A stretch of DNA of 64,000 bases, from contig NZ_JACIBY010000004.1 of NCBI RefSeq assembly GCF_014195535.1, positions 504,251 to 568,250 of the forward strand, written 5' to 3'. A program made the translations under genes and the position numbers. Under the pieces are notes generated by a model that searched no databases, was not told the origin of the DNA, and saw only the letters and a program-made list of their open reading frames with translations. Source of the DNA: Runella defluvii. Lineage in GTDB: Bacteria; Bacteroidota; Bacteroidia; Cytophagales; Spirosomataceae. Shown here piece by piece: positions 41,314-50,366 of the stretch (the stretch's first letter is position 1; each line of letters begins with the position of its first letter).

Positions 41314-41321
41314 TACCTTTG
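41314..41321 (+). promoter_or_regulatory. -7 promoter box before the M16 peptidase gene
   Basis: TACCTTTG (TAnnTTTG) lies 21 bases before the ATG at 41343. A -33 element at the expected spacing is not evident, so this is a weak call. Confidence 0.4.
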
Positions 41322-41342
41322 TAGAAGTGATAATCGCAAAGA

Positions 41343-42587
41343 ATGGAAGAATACCGCTTACACACCTTGCCTAATGGCATCCGTGTTGTACACAAACAAG
41401 TACCACATACCCAAATCGCTCACTGGGGGATTATGCTCGACATTGGTAGTCGGGACGAGCAACCACACCAGCAGGGCCTCGCGCACTTTTGGGAGCACAT
41501 GGCTTTCAAAGGAACTCAAAAACGCAAATCGTACCACATCATCAATCGCCTCGAAACGGTCGGAGGGGAGTTGAATGCCTACACGACGAAAGAAAAAGTG
41601 TGTTTTCATGCGTCATTGTTGGCATCGCACAGCGATAAAGCGATTGAATTGTTGTCTGACATCACGTTTCACTCCATTTTTCCCGAAAAACAAATCGAAA
41701 AAGAACGAGGCGTGATTTTGGAAGAAATGGCCATGTACCACGACTCTCCCGAAGATGCCATCCAAGATGATTTTGACGAACTGGTTTTTCAAAATCACCA
41801 ATTGGGAAAAAATATCCTTGGCACAGCCGAAAGCGTTCGCTCGTTTGGCCGTAACGATTTACAAACTTTTATTGCCGATAACCTGGATACCGAACGCATC
41901 GTGGTGTCGTTGGTGAGCAATTTGCCTTTCAACAAGGCGGTGAAGCAAGCCGAAAAATACCTGTATGACCTTCCTCATTCAACCAGCCAACGGATTCGTA
42001 CATCGCCGAGTATTTATGTACCTCAAACGCTGCGGGTAGCTCGTGGTATGACCCAGACCCAAGTGGCGATGGGGCGGCCAGCGTATGCAATGATGGATGA
42101 AAAACGTTTGCCGTTTTTTATGCTGATTAACCTGCTCGGTGGCCCTGGTATGAATTCCCGTTTTAACATGACGCTTCGGGAAAAATACGGCCTAGTTTAT
42201 TCAATCGAAGCCACGTATGCCCCCTTTTTGGATACAGGCTTTTTGGGTGTCTTTTTTGGAACAGAACCCAAAAACCTTGATCGTGCTATGCAATTGATAC
42301 ATCGCGAACTGCGCCAAGTCCGAGAAAAACCGTTGACGACGATTCAGCTTCGTAATTTGAAAGTGCAGCTTATGGGGCAATTGGCTATGTCGGAAGAAGG
42401 TAATCAAAGCTTTATGCTGATGATGGCTAAAAGCATTTTAGATACGGGAAAAATAGATTCGTTGGAAGAAATTTTTCGGGAGATTGAAGCCGTAACTGCC
42501 TCACAACTCCAAGATATTGCCCAAGAAATGCTCGACGAAAGCCAATGGAGTAGCTTGTGCTTTGTACCTGAAGACGATTCTAAGTAG
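41343..42587 (+). CDS. M16-family zinc peptidase (processing-peptidase-like)
   Basis: Zinc protease of 414 residues with the inverted motif HXXEH: His48-Phe-Trp-Glu51-His52, and the distal ligand Glu128 in ILEEMAMYHDSPED at the classic 76-residue spacing. GGELNAYTTKEKVCFHASLL is the conserved block after the motif. The C-terminal half is the inactive M16C-like domain. There is no signal peptide, so it should be cytoplasmic, cleaving small peptides or presequence-like chains. Single-gene unit followed by REP hairpins. Confidence 0.95.
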   Translation: MEEYRLHTLPNGIRVVHKQVPHTQIAHWGIMLDIGSRDEQPHQQGLAHFWEHMAFKGTQKRKSYHIINRLETVGGELNAYTTKEKVCFHASLLASHSDKAIELLSDITFHSIFPEKQIEKERGVILEEMAMYHDSPEDAIQDDFDELVFQNHQLGKNILGTAESVRSFGRNDLQTFIADNLDTERIVVSLVSNLPFNKAVKQAEKYLYDLPHSTSQRIRTSPSIYVPQTLRVARGMTQTQVAMGRPAYAMMDEKRLPFFMLINLLGGPGMNSRFNMTLREKYGLVYSIEATYAPFLDTGFLGVFFGTEPKNLDRAMQLIHRELRQVREKPLTTIQLRNLKVQLMGQLAMSEEGNQSFMLMMAKSILDTGKIDSLEEIFREIEAVTASQLQDIAQEMLDESQWSSLCFVPEDDSK

Positions 42588-42600
42588 TCGGGTAAAAGTC

Positions 42601-42673
42601 GGGTTGTAAGCAACCCTTCCCACGAAAGTAGTCGGGTTGTGAGCAACCCTCCTCACGTGTTGCTCACAACCCG
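42601..42673. repeat. Three REP-type hairpins with TAAG/TGAG loops
   Basis: GGGTTG-TAAG-CAACCC at 42601-42616, GGGTTG-TGAG-CAACCC at 42634-42649, and an inverted copy GTTG-CTCA-CAAC at 42659-42670 whose flanks pair with the second to make a larger arm (42633-42647 with 42659-42673). Same loop and GGTT/AACC core as the array around the RAYT gene at 63 kb. They follow the M16 peptidase gene and may serve as its terminator. Confidence 0.85.
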
Positions 42674-42732
42674 AACAAACGGCTGTCTTGTGAAAAAAGG
42701 CCATTTTATATACTTTTAGGCGTTTTTCCGTT

Positions 42733-42740
42733 TATATTTG
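42733..42740 (+). promoter_or_regulatory. -7 promoter box before the O-methyltransferase gene
   Basis: TATATTTG (TAnnTTTG), 18 bases before the ATG at 42759. A -33 TTTG at the usual distance is not clear. Confidence 0.45.
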
Positions 42741-42758
42741 TTAAACAACCTACACTAA

Positions 42759-43400
42759 ATGGAGTTTTTGTCAGAGGCCATAGAGGGATATTCGCAGGCG
42801 CATACCTCGCCCGAAAGTACGCTGTTGGCTCTTCTCAATCGAGAAACGCACGCAAAGGTTTTGCAGCCTCGTATGTTGTCGGGGCACGTGCAAGGCCGTT
42901 TGCTGGCACTTTTTTCTACCATGATGCGCCCGCGCAGGGTTCTCGAAATAGGTACCTACACAGGGTATTCAGCCTTATGTTTGGCGGAAGGATTAACCGA
43001 AGATGGGCTTCTGATAACCATTGATGTCAATGAAGAGTTAGAGGATTTTACGAGGTCGTTTTTTGATAAATCTCCGTATAAAAACAAGATTGATTACCGA
43101 ATCGCCAATGCCGTAGAATTGATTCCTACCTTGCCCGATACGTTTGATTTGGTGTTTATTGATGCCGACAAACTTAACTACGCGCTCTATTACGATTTGG
43201 TCATTGACAAAGTGCGCCCAGGCGGCGTTATTATTGCCGATAATGTGCTTTGGAGCGGAAAAGTTGTACAAACAGACAAAAAAATAGATAAGGATACGCA
43301 GAACCTTTTAGACTTTAATCAAAAAGTACACAACGACCCACGGGTAAGCAACCTACTTTTGCCTATCCGCGACGGCTTGATGATTGCATATAAAAATTAG
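42759..43400 (+). CDS. Class I SAM-dependent O-methyltransferase (CCoAOMT-like)
   Basis: Cytoplasmic O-methyltransferase of the caffeoyl-CoA/catechol type. The SAM-binding loop is VLEIGTYTGYSALCLAEGL; the acidic strand end is IDVNEEL; metal ligand candidates are the Asp in VFIDADKLNY and the Asp-Asn of IIADNVLWSGKV, the usual set for Mg-dependent members. 213 residues is normal. Bacterial members methylate catechols and diverse hydroxyls; the native substrate is unknown. Stop and next ATG are two bases apart. Confidence 0.93.
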   Translation: MEFLSEAIEGYSQAHTSPESTLLALLNRETHAKVLQPRMLSGHVQGRLLALFSTMMRPRRVLEIGTYTGYSALCLAEGLTEDGLLITIDVNEELEDFTRSFFDKSPYKNKIDYRIANAVELIPTLPDTFDLVFIDADKLNYALYYDLVIDKVRPGGVIIADNVLWSGKVVQTDKKIDKDTQNLLDFNQKVHNDPRVSNLLLPIRDGLMIAYKN

Positions 43401-43423
43401 TTATGAAGCGAACCGAAACCACA

Positions 43424-45673
43424 ATGAAACGTATTGTAGCCCTAACCACTCTTTTTTCATTCTTTTTGGTAGGATTTGTCGTTGCGCAAGCCCCTGCCGT
43501 GCCTACTGTACCGCGTAGCGTTGGCTTTGCTGGGATGAACGTGCAGCTTGATGAAGATGCGCGGGCCGTAGTTCAAACAGATGTAAAGGCTCTGATGGGC
43601 AACAAAAAATTTTGGGAAGCGAAATTGGATCGGTGCCTGCTGTTTTTTCCTATCGTTGAAGGAATTTTGATTGATGAAGATGTACCAGTTGATTTTAAAT
43701 ATTTAGCAGTGCAAGAAAGCAACCTACAGCCCGATGCCGTCTCGGCGTCAAATGCGGTAGGATTTTGGCAGTTCAAGAAAGAAACGGCTTTGGATTATGG
43801 TCTGCGTGTAGATGACCAGATAGACGAGCGTAAAAACATTACTTCGTCAACGCGGGCTGCGGCAAAGTACCTTAAAAAAAGCAATACGCAGTTTAATAAC
43901 TGGGTCGCGTCGTTGTATTCGTATTATTTGGGAGCGGGTGGAATTAGTAAAACAATACCCGCAGAATGGGGCTATGCCCGCGAAATTAAATTAGATGGTA
44001 AATCTGACCGTTATATTTTGCGCTTTTTGGCTCATAAAATTGCCATTGAGTCGGCCATTGAGCGCTATCAGTCGCCTAACCAGTTTGTGTTGTTGGAGTA
44101 TCCACAAGCAGGCGGTCGCTCATTGGAAGGAATTGCCAAAGAATTTGCCGTTGATGAAACAAATCTTCGCGCCCAAAACCGCTGGGTAACGACCAACGAT
44201 ATTCCTAGCGACAAAGATTATTCCTTGTTGTTACCAGTAACCAACGACCAGTACGAAACGGTGCGTTCGCGTTTGTCGGTTTTCAAAAAACCAAATCAAC
44301 GTGATAATTTTACCCAAAAAGACATTGGTTTTCCAGTGCTTGTGCGGGCAGAAGGATATAGCAATGACCTGCTTTTGTACGAAATCAACGGTTTACCTGG
44401 AATTATGGCAGGTGGTAATGATAATGTGGAGTCGTTGGCCAGAAAAGCCCGCGTGAGTTTTAGTAGTTTCTTACGTTATAATGATATGTCGGAACGCGGG
44501 CCAGTGGTGCCAGGGGAAGTGTATTATTTGGCCAAGAAAAACAAACGTGCCGTGGTGCCTTTTCATACCGTGCGTGAAGGAGAATCGCTGTGGAAAGTTT
44601 CGCAGATTTACGGCGTTCGTTTGAAATTTTTGGTTCGTTACAACCGCATTGATAACCGCAACACGCGCCTTCAAACGGGACGTGTGCTTTGGTTGACCAA
44701 AAAACGCCCAAGAAGCAAACCCGTAGAAATCATTGAAACCCCGCAAGATGAATGGAAGCCAGGAATGGATAAGTCGCAACCTCGTCCAGCGGTTCAAGAG
44801 CCTGTACGCACTGAGCAAACGGCGGGAGCGAATACAACAAATAATAAAGTGCCACAAAATGCGTCGGAGCGTAAGGTTTATACCCCAAAAATGGCGGATA
44901 CTCCTGCGACAACAACCTCTACACCCGCCCAAACTCAGCCCCAAACAACAACTGATTCCAAAGGTGGAGGGGTGGAGTTTACGGACTCGGGTACATCGGC
45001 AGAGCCTAAACCAAGCAAACAAGCAAGTTCGTCGAATTCAACGACTAAGCCGAACCGTCGCGCGCCATCGTTTAACCCAGGGGATGATGATCGTGTAGTC
45101 ATTATCAATGATGAATCGACGACTTCTAGTTCAAAGCCTAAATCGTCAACTACTAAAAATACGAACCCAGCTTCGTCGTCAACAACGCCAACTACGAAGC
45201 CTACGACCAACGATACCCCTCAGAAACCTACGACGGCTACTACTACTCCGCCAAAACAGGACAAAGTTGCTACTAAGCCTGCAACCGAAGAACCCGCTCC
45301 CTCAACGCCTAAAAACACGACACCAGCAACTTCGACTGGCAAGGCAATTGTACACGTAGTAGGAGCAGGGCAAACGTTTTACAGCATTTCGAAAATGTAC
45401 GATGTAACGGTCAACGACATTTTGTATTGGAATAACCTACCGCAAGATGCGAAGTTGTTGAGCGGACAAAAGTTGAACATTCGCCCCGTAGGGAATACCC
45501 TTGACCAGCAACCTAAGGCCACTGAGTTTGTCACGCACACCGTAGCACAAGGCGAAACGATGTTTAGCATTTCGCAGAAATACGGCGTAAAAGTGGATCA
45601 AATCAAGGAATGGAACGAATTGCCTGATACGGGAGTAAAGATTGGTCAACAAATTAAGATTAAGAAACAATGA
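43424..45673 (+). CDS. LysM lytic transglycosylase (MltD-like), 749 aa
   Basis: Exported peptidoglycan-cleaving enzyme. From this start: signal peptide [25 protein letters not shown] domain about 60-230 with catalytic Glu98 in [10 protein letters not shown] and the [17 protein letters not shown] and [10 protein letters not shown] blocks; LysM 1 about 379-425 ([18 protein letters not shown]); a Thr/Pro/Ser-rich linker of about 200 residues; LysM 2 about 642-686 ([18 protein letters not shown]); LysM 3 about 702-748 ([18 protein letters not shown]). The LysM domains bind glycan. The in-frame ATG at 43403 is the alternative start. The stop overlaps the next gene as ATGA. Confidence 0.93.
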   Translation: MKRIVALTTLFSFFLVGFVVAQAPAVPTVPRSVGFAGMNVQLDEDARAVVQTDVKALMGNKKFWEAKLDRCLLFFPIVEGILIDEDVPVDFKYLAVQESNLQPDAVSASNAVGFWQFKKETALDYGLRVDDQIDERKNITSSTRAAAKYLKKSNTQFNNWVASLYSYYLGAGGISKTIPAEWGYAREIKLDGKSDRYILRFLAHKIAIESAIERYQSPNQFVLLEYPQAGGRSLEGIAKEFAVDETNLRAQNRWVTTNDIPSDKDYSLLLPVTNDQYETVRSRLSVFKKPNQRDNFTQKDIGFPVLVRAEGYSNDLLLYEINGLPGIMAGGNDNVESLARKARVSFSSFLRYNDMSERGPVVPGEVYYLAKKNKRAVVPFHTVREGESLWKVSQIYGVRLKFLVRYNRIDNRNTRLQTGRVLWLTKKRPRSKPVEIIETPQDEWKPGMDKSQPRPAVQEPVRTEQTAGANTTNNKVPQNASERKVYTPKMADTPATTTSTPAQTQPQTTTDSKGGGVEFTDSGTSAEPKPSKQASSSNSTTKPNRRAPSFNPGDDDRVVIINDESTTSSSKPKSSTTKNTNPASSSTTPTTKPTTNDTPQKPTTATTTPPKQDKVATKPATEEPAPSTPKNTTPATSTGKAIVHVVGAGQTFYSISKMYDVTVNDILYWNNLPQDAKLLSGQKLNIRPVGNTLDQQPKATEFVTHTVAQGETMFSISQKYGVKVDQIKEWNELPDTGVKIGQQIKIKKQ

Positions 45674-46233
45674 TAGTCATTGATAATACCGTCATCAGCG
45701 ATGACATTGCTGACCAGTATTTTGTTTGTGAATTGACAAAATGTAAAGGAGCTTGCTGTATTGAAGGCGACATGGGTGCGCCGCTCAACGAAGACGAATT
45801 GGAGAAATTAGAAGAAGTTTTCCCCAAAGTTAAGCCTTATTTGAATAAAAAAGGGCTTGATGCTATTGAGAAAACGGGCTTGTACGAACAAGATGCTGAT
45901 GGGGATTACGTCACCCCAACCGTCAATGGACGAGAGTGTGCTTACGCGATTTACGACCAAAAAGGAATTTTGAAATGTGGGATTGAGCAAGCGTTTTTGG
46001 ACAAAAAAATTACGTTCCGCAAACCGATTTCTTGTTATTTATACCCCATTCGCATCACTAAATACGACCATTTTGATGCGCTCAATTACGACCGCTGGCA
46101 CATTTGTCGCCCTGCTTGTGAAAATGGGCGGGAGCTAGGCGTGCCTTTGTATAAGTTCTTGAAAGACCCGCTGATTACCAAATATGGAGAAAAGTGGTAT
46201 GGCGAGCTGGTCAATAAAATCGAAAAGCCTTAG
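45670..46233 (+). CDS. DUF3109 family protein (187 aa)
   Basis: Cytoplasmic protein rich in conserved Cys ([11 protein letters not shown] near residue 20, then [30 protein letters not shown]). This is the DUF3109 pattern and suggests binding of zinc or an iron-sulfur centre. The ATGA overlap with the LysM transglycosylase gene means coupled translation. Function unproven in the family. Confidence 0.9.
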   Translation: MIVIDNTVISDDIADQYFVCELTKCKGACCIEGDMGAPLNEDELEKLEEVFPKVKPYLNKKGLDAIEKTGLYEQDADGDYVTPTVNGRECAYAIYDQKGILKCGIEQAFLDKKITFRKPISCYLYPIRITKYDHFDALNYDRWHICRPACENGRELGVPLYKFLKDPLITKYGEKWYGELVNKIEKP

Positions 46234-46243
46234 TACGACTTGT

Positions 46244-46299
46244 AACCATATAAGACATTATAAGAAAAACTTATTTGCCTTTATATGTCTTATATGGTT
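46244..46299. repeat. Hairpin with AT-rich arms, copy 1
   Basis: AACCATATAAGACAT (46244-46258) is the exact reverse complement of ATGTCTTATATGGTT (46285-46299). The right arm with flank TTATATGTCTTATATGGTTC plus AAAA recurs at 48744-48767. Sits in the short gap between the DUF3109 gene and the alkyltransferase-like gene. Confidence 0.8.
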
Positions 46300-46310
46300 C
46301 AAAAAGAGCC

Positions 46311-46640
46311 ATGGAATCAAAAAACTTCTTTGATGACGTCTATGACGTTGTTCGGCAAATACCCGAAGGGCGCGCTACTTCTTACGGGTCAATCGCTACT
46401 TTTTTAGGAACAAAATTGACGGCTCGCATGGTTGGCTGGGCCATGAATGCCTGCCACGGAATGCCCGACGTCCCTGCACATCGCGTGGTCAACCGTGACG
46501 GAATGCTCACGGGCAAACACTTTTTTGGAACGCCTACGGCCATGCAAGAACTTCTGGAGCAGGAAGGTGTGAAAGTGAAAAATGACAAAATCGTGGATTT
46601 TAAGAAAGTCTTTTGGAATCCTTCGGACGAATTATTGTAA
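46311..46640 (+). CDS. Alkyltransferase-like protein (ATL) lacking the acceptor Cys
   Basis: 109-residue homologue of the C-terminal domain of O6-alkylguanine-DNA alkyltransferase. The Cys of the PCHR motif is replaced: here it reads Pro55-Ala56-His57-Arg58-Val59. The DNA-binding parts remain (PEGRATSYGSIA, ARMVGWAMNACHG with the Arg finger). ATL proteins bind O6-alkylguanine and hand it to nucleotide excision repair rather than repairing it. The start at 46311 is chosen because the upstream in-frame codons lie in the hairpin. Overlaps nothing; promoter unclear. Confidence 0.92.
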   Translation: MESKNFFDDVYDVVRQIPEGRATSYGSIATFLGTKLTARMVGWAMNACHGMPDVPAHRVVNRDGMLTGKHFFGTPTAMQELLEQEGVKVKNDKIVDFKKVFWNPSDELL

Positions 46641-46682
46641 TTGGCACGATAAATGTGCGGCTACCTAAAAAAACTTGTAATC

Positions 46683-48689
46683 ATGCGTTTTTTTTCGTTT
46701 TTTGTACTGTTTCTTGCTAGTTATGTACTTCATTCACAGGAAGTTCAGTGGGCTTCAAAAGTCATTGGTGTATCCTCCGAATATGCTCAAGGAAACGGTG
46801 CGCAGTACCGCCCGTCTCAACTTTTGGGTAAACCCAACAAACTTCCTCAGGGAGAAAGTGGCGCATCTGCTTGGCGGCCAGCGCAACCTGACGCGGGCGA
46901 AGAATGGATAAAAGTGGGCTTTGAAACTCCCGCACAGATTCGTCAGATTGTCATTGCCGAAAACTACGGCGCTGGCTGTGTGACGAGCGTTGTGGGGTAC
47001 GATACCGACAACAAAGAATATACTTTTTACAAAGCCAAGCCCGAAGCCAGTAAACGCGGCGCAGGAATGCACCGTATTTGGCTACCGCAACTCACGGCAT
47101 TTAAGGTAACTTCTCTGAAAGTAACCCTTAATACGCAATTGGTAGAAGGTTGGAACGAAATAGATGCCATTGGAATATCGGCGTCCGAAAAGCCCGTGGA
47201 GGCCATGATTAACCTCGCCAAGAATGTTCCCAAAGAATTGAAGAAAGAAAATCTTGGTCCGAATGTCAACTCCAAAGCCAATGAAGTAGCACCTGTGATT
47301 TCTCCCGATGGGCGCACCATCTATTTCACCCGCTACGATCACCCCGAAAATATTCGCACTTCCGAAGATTACGATGTTTGGTATGCCGAGGAAAAAAATG
47401 GGGTGTGGCAAAAAGCGCAGAACATGGGTAAGCCCATCAACAACGCCCAAGAAAATTCTATTTGTTATATCTCTCCCGACGACCGTACAGCGCTCTTAAT
47501 GAACATTTATCACCCCGACGGAAGCTTGTCGAAGGGGGTATCGGTGAGCCGTAAAAACCGTACAGGCTGGACGGCACCGCAGGAGCTACGTCTTCAGAGC
47601 TATGTCAACGAGCACTCATTTTCGGGGTTTTACATTGGCCCCAACGGAAAAGTAATGGTGTTGTCGTTGCAAGATGGAAATACCAAAGGGGGAGCAGATT
47701 TGTACGTGTCTTTCCAACAAGCTGACGGTACTTGGTCGCCCGCTAAAAACATGGGGGCTGATTTGAACACGGCCGATGACGAGTTTACGCCTTTTTTGGC
47801 TACCGATAACCAGACGATTTACTTTACCTCCAGTGGTCGTAGCGGATACGGTGAAATGGACATTTACGTAAGTCGTCGTTTGGACGAAACCTGGACGCGT
47901 TGGTCAGAGCCAGAAAACCTTGGCCCAGCCTTCAATACCTCCGATTTTGAAGCTCATTTTACCATTCCTGCCTCGGGGGCATACGCGTACTTTTGTTCGT
48001 CCGAAAACTCATTGGGCGAATTTGATATTTTCAGAATGAAGCTTCCAGAGCAGATTCGCCCCGTTCCGACGGTGATGTTGAAAGGTGTGGTGCTTGACCA
48101 AACTACGAAACAACCAGTAGCAGCGGAGGTAATTGTGGAGGATTTGGACCAAAAACAAACCCCTCAACGCATCGACTACGATCCTGCCGTGGGTGATTTC
48201 AAAGTGGTCTTGGATACCCAAAAACAATACGGCCTAACGGCCCAACGAAAAGGGTATCAGTCGGGGGGCATGGTGATTGATTTGACCAAAGAAACGCAGT
48301 ACCGCGAACTTCGCCGCGAAATCGTTTTATCACCCATTGAAATTGGTCAAAAAGTGACGCTAAACACGATTGGCTTTGCCCAAAGTAAGTTTGATTTGTT
48401 GCCTGCTTCATTGCCAGAATTGGACCGAATCGCGCAAATGATGACCGAAAACGGGACGATGGAAGTGCTCATCGAAGGGCACACGGACAACGTCGGGGAT
48501 TTTGACGCCAACTTACAATTATCAAAAGATAGGGTAGAGGAGGTGAAGCGTTATTTGGGCACCAAAGGAGTTGCGGGCGACCGAATTCAGACCAAAGGTT
48601 ATGGCCCTACACGGCCAGTTTCCCCCAATACGACGGAGGAAAACCGCAAGAAAAACCGCCGCGTAGAGTTTACGATTTTGAAGAAGTAA
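46683..48689 (+). CDS. OmpA-family protein with PD40 beta-propeller (668 aa)
   Basis: Exported cell-envelope protein. From this start: signal peptide ending LHSQ; an N-terminal beta-sandwich, discoidin-like domain about 20-180 (VGVSSEYAQGNGAQYRPSQLLGKPNK and IVIAENYGAGCV, in part); WD40-like PD40 propeller blocks about 195-470 (APVISPDGRTIYFTR, NSICYISPDDRTALL, EFTPFLATDNQTIYFTS, SDFEAHFTIPASGAYAYFCS); a carboxypeptidase-regulatory-like Ig domain about 475-560; and an OmpA domain about 565-668 (IEGHTDNVGD, NNRRVEF-like KKNRRVEF). Binds peptidoglycan. Domain order resembles PorE-type proteins but lacks TPRs. Confidence 0.92.
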   Translation: MRFFSFFVLFLASYVLHSQEVQWASKVIGVSSEYAQGNGAQYRPSQLLGKPNKLPQGESGASAWRPAQPDAGEEWIKVGFETPAQIRQIVIAENYGAGCVTSVVGYDTDNKEYTFYKAKPEASKRGAGMHRIWLPQLTAFKVTSLKVTLNTQLVEGWNEIDAIGISASEKPVEAMINLAKNVPKELKKENLGPNVNSKANEVAPVISPDGRTIYFTRYDHPENIRTSEDYDVWYAEEKNGVWQKAQNMGKPINNAQENSICYISPDDRTALLMNIYHPDGSLSKGVSVSRKNRTGWTAPQELRLQSYVNEHSFSGFYIGPNGKVMVLSLQDGNTKGGADLYVSFQQADGTWSPAKNMGADLNTADDEFTPFLATDNQTIYFTSSGRSGYGEMDIYVSRRLDETWTRWSEPENLGPAFNTSDFEAHFTIPASGAYAYFCSSENSLGEFDIFRMKLPEQIRPVPTVMLKGVVLDQTTKQPVAAEVIVEDLDQKQTPQRIDYDPAVGDFKVVLDTQKQYGLTAQRKGYQSGGMVIDLTKETQYRELRREIVLSPIEIGQKVTLNTIGFAQSKFDLLPASLPELDRIAQMMTENGTMEVLIEGHTDNVGDFDANLQLSKDRVEEVKRYLGTKGVAGDRIQTKGYGPTRPVSPNTTEENRKKNRRVEFTILKK

Positions 48690-48700
48690 ATTTTTTGAAG

Positions 48701-48767
48701 CATATAAGAAATGTAAGAGCACATAAGTTTTTCTTATAATTCCTTATATGTCTTATATGGTTCAAAA
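48701..48767. repeat. AT-rich hairpin, copy 2, and shared 24-base word
   Basis: CATATAAGA (48701-48709) pairs with TCTTATATG (48751-48759). The 24 bases at 48744-48767 equal those at 46281-46304, so the same repeat stands on both sides of the ATL and PD40-OmpA genes. Located just after the stop of the PD40-OmpA gene. Confidence 0.8.
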
Positions 48768-48795
48768 CTAGAAAAAATCATATTTTGATAAAATT

Positions 48796-48836
48796 GAACC
48801 GAAGGAAATGTAAAAATATTTTCTTCGGTTCTTTTG
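48796..48836 (+). terminator. Intrinsic terminator
   Basis: GAACCGAAG (48796-48804) pairs with CTTCGGTTC (48823-48831), followed by TTTTG. It lies 107 bases after the PD40-OmpA stop. The remaining stretch to 49078 is AT-rich; I see nothing in it beyond a possible leader for the next gene. Confidence 0.75.
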
Positions 48837-49078
48837 TTTAATGCTATATTTTCTTGATATTTGTTTAAGTAAATATCTCGCTTCAAAGAGACCTTGTTCT
48901 TTCTTTTGTCTATTTCAGAGCCTAACGTAGCTTACCCTACAATGCTACAGCTCATCAATCAACCTACAAATTAAAACCACTCTAACGAGGAAGCCCTACC
49001 GAAAATCATTCGGTACAAGAATCCATTGTTTTATTCGTTTTTGCTTTTCAATAAAGCCCTACTTCAATCACTACTGCT

Positions 49079-49456
49079 ATGAACCGTTTTTCAATTTTAT
49101 ATTTGTTCAAAGGAAGTTTTTATCACCTAACGTACAGCACGCGTCCCGAGGCGGAAGATGCGATTAAAAACTTTCCCCAAATCTCAAAAGGATTGCCCTT
49201 AGGGATTTATGATGCTAAAACAGAGCTGTTTATCTGGGAAGCCGCGCGCGAAAAAGAATACAATCAGCTTGCGATTGAGGAGCAAGGTCGGCGTGGAAAC
49301 GAGATTATTTCCATTATCGAAAAACTGAGGGCTTCGGGCCTCGAAATTGCCCCCGTAGAAGAAGAACCTGAGCGCCCATTGACGTTGCCTGAGGATGAAT
49401 CCAAGGAAATTCCTTCAAAAGGAAGGCGTTTGGCGAAAGCGGTAACGGAAAAATAG
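49079..49456 (+). CDS. Cytoplasmic protein of unknown function (125 aa)
   Basis: Small, charged protein with no signal peptide. The N-terminus FSILYLFKGSFYHLTYSTRPEAED and the sequence FPQISKGLPLGIYDAKTELFIWEA look like a small beta-alpha fold. A helix with EEQGRRGNEIISIIEKLRASG and an acidic Pro/Glu tail (EEEPERPLTLPEDES) follow. The ORF is preceded by about 380 bases with only hairpins and is followed directly by a strong terminator, so it is a single-gene unit. Family not recognised. Confidence 0.7.
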   Translation: MNRFSILYLFKGSFYHLTYSTRPEAEDAIKNFPQISKGLPLGIYDAKTELFIWEAAREKEYNQLAIEEQGRRGNEIISIIEKLRASGLEIAPVEEEPERPLTLPEDESKEIPSKGRRLAKAVTEK

Positions 49457-49464
49457 AGAAAAGA

Positions 49465-49499
49465 AAAGCGTCGGTGGGAAATTTCCCTGCCGACGCTTT
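49465..49499. terminator. Intrinsic terminator after the 49079 gene
   Basis: AAAGCGTCGG (49465-49474) pairs with CCGACGCTTT (49490-49499); the loop contains the palindrome GGGAAATTTCCC at 49476-49487, extending the stem. It is followed by GCCATTG and sits nine bases after the stop codon. Confidence 0.8.
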
Positions 49500-49544
49500 G
49501 CCATTGATTTCTCAAAACCAATTTCTATTTGTGAACCAATGGGG

Positions 49545-50336
49545 TTACCCAATTTCAATCGTGCCTCGTAAATAGAGTTTTACTTGGCCTGCTATTTCTA
49601 CGCGGTCACCGATAAGTTTTGTTTTTAAAACACCACCACGGGCAGAAACTTGCAGGGCTTCCATCTCGGTTTTGCCCAATTTATCGGCCCAATAAGGTGT
49701 GAGCGTGGTGTGTGCTGAACCCGTGACGGGGTCTTCGGCAATGCCTGATTGTGGGGCAAAAAAGCGTGACACAAAATCGACCGAATCGCCAGGAGCAGTG
49801 ATAATGACACCTCGTGCTGGTAAAGTCGATAAAACGATAATGTCGGGCTGAAGCGTGCGTACTTGTTCTTCAGATTCTAGTACCGCCATAAAGTCGGTTT
49901 TGCCGCGTAAAATTTCAACGGGACTGATTTCCCCCAACGCTTCCAATAAAGCAGGAGGCGAAAGCAACTGCTTGTGAATGCTGTCAGCGGGGAAGTTAAG
50001 AACAAGCCAATCGCCTTCTTTGCGAACGTTTAAAACACCGCTTCGAGAGTCGAAGTTTATTTCGTCGTGGGCATAATTTTCGAGGGAAAACAATACGTAG
50101 GCGCTGGCCAATGTGGCGTGGCCGCACAGATCGACTTCGACCGTAGGAGTGAACCAACGAATGTGAAAACCTGCTTCCGTTGGGACGTAAAAGGCCGTTT
50201 CGGCCAAGTTGTTTTCAGCGGCTATGGCCTGCATGGTTTCGTCAGAAAGCCATGAGGTAAGTGGTACGACAGCGGCAGGATTACCGCCAAAAACTTTGTC
50301 GGTAAACGCGTCGAGTTGATAAAGTGATAATTGCAT
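49545..50336 (-). CDS. PhzF-family isomerase/epimerase-like protein
   Basis: Cytoplasmic PhzF-fold protein, 263 residues. Typical opening LYQLDAFTDKVFGGNPAAVVPL, catalytic Glu in ENNLAETAFYV (about residue 46), and FTPTVEVDLCGHATLASAYVLF. The C-terminal half begins around SRFFAPQSGIAEDPVTGSAHTTLTPYW, the second half of the pseudo-symmetric fold. PhzF homologues isomerise dihydroxyanthranilate-type substrates, but most bacterial copies have unknown targets. No phenazine genes are nearby. 30 bases separate it from the thioredoxin gene on the same strand. Confidence 0.93.
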   Translation of the reverse strand: MQLSLYQLDAFTDKVFGGNPAAVVPLTSWLSDETMQAIAAENNLAETAFYVPTEAGFHIRWFTPTVEVDLCGHATLASAYVLFSLENYAHDEINFDSRSGVLNVRKEGDWLVLNFPADSIHKQLLSPPALLEALGEISPVEILRGKTDFMAVLESEEQVRTLQPDIIVLSTLPARGVIITAPGDSVDFVSRFFAPQSGIAEDPVTGSAHTTLTPYWADKLGKTEMEALQVSARGGVLKTKLIGDRVEIAGQVKLYLRGTIEIG

Positions 50337-50366
50337 AAGAGTAATTAGAAGAACTAAAATACCCCG

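Noticed and set aside
44471..45022. Minus-strand ORF of 183 codons
   Set aside because: Antisense to the LysM transglycosylase linker and LysM domain; composition (Arg/Leu/Cys/Trp) typical of a shadow frame.
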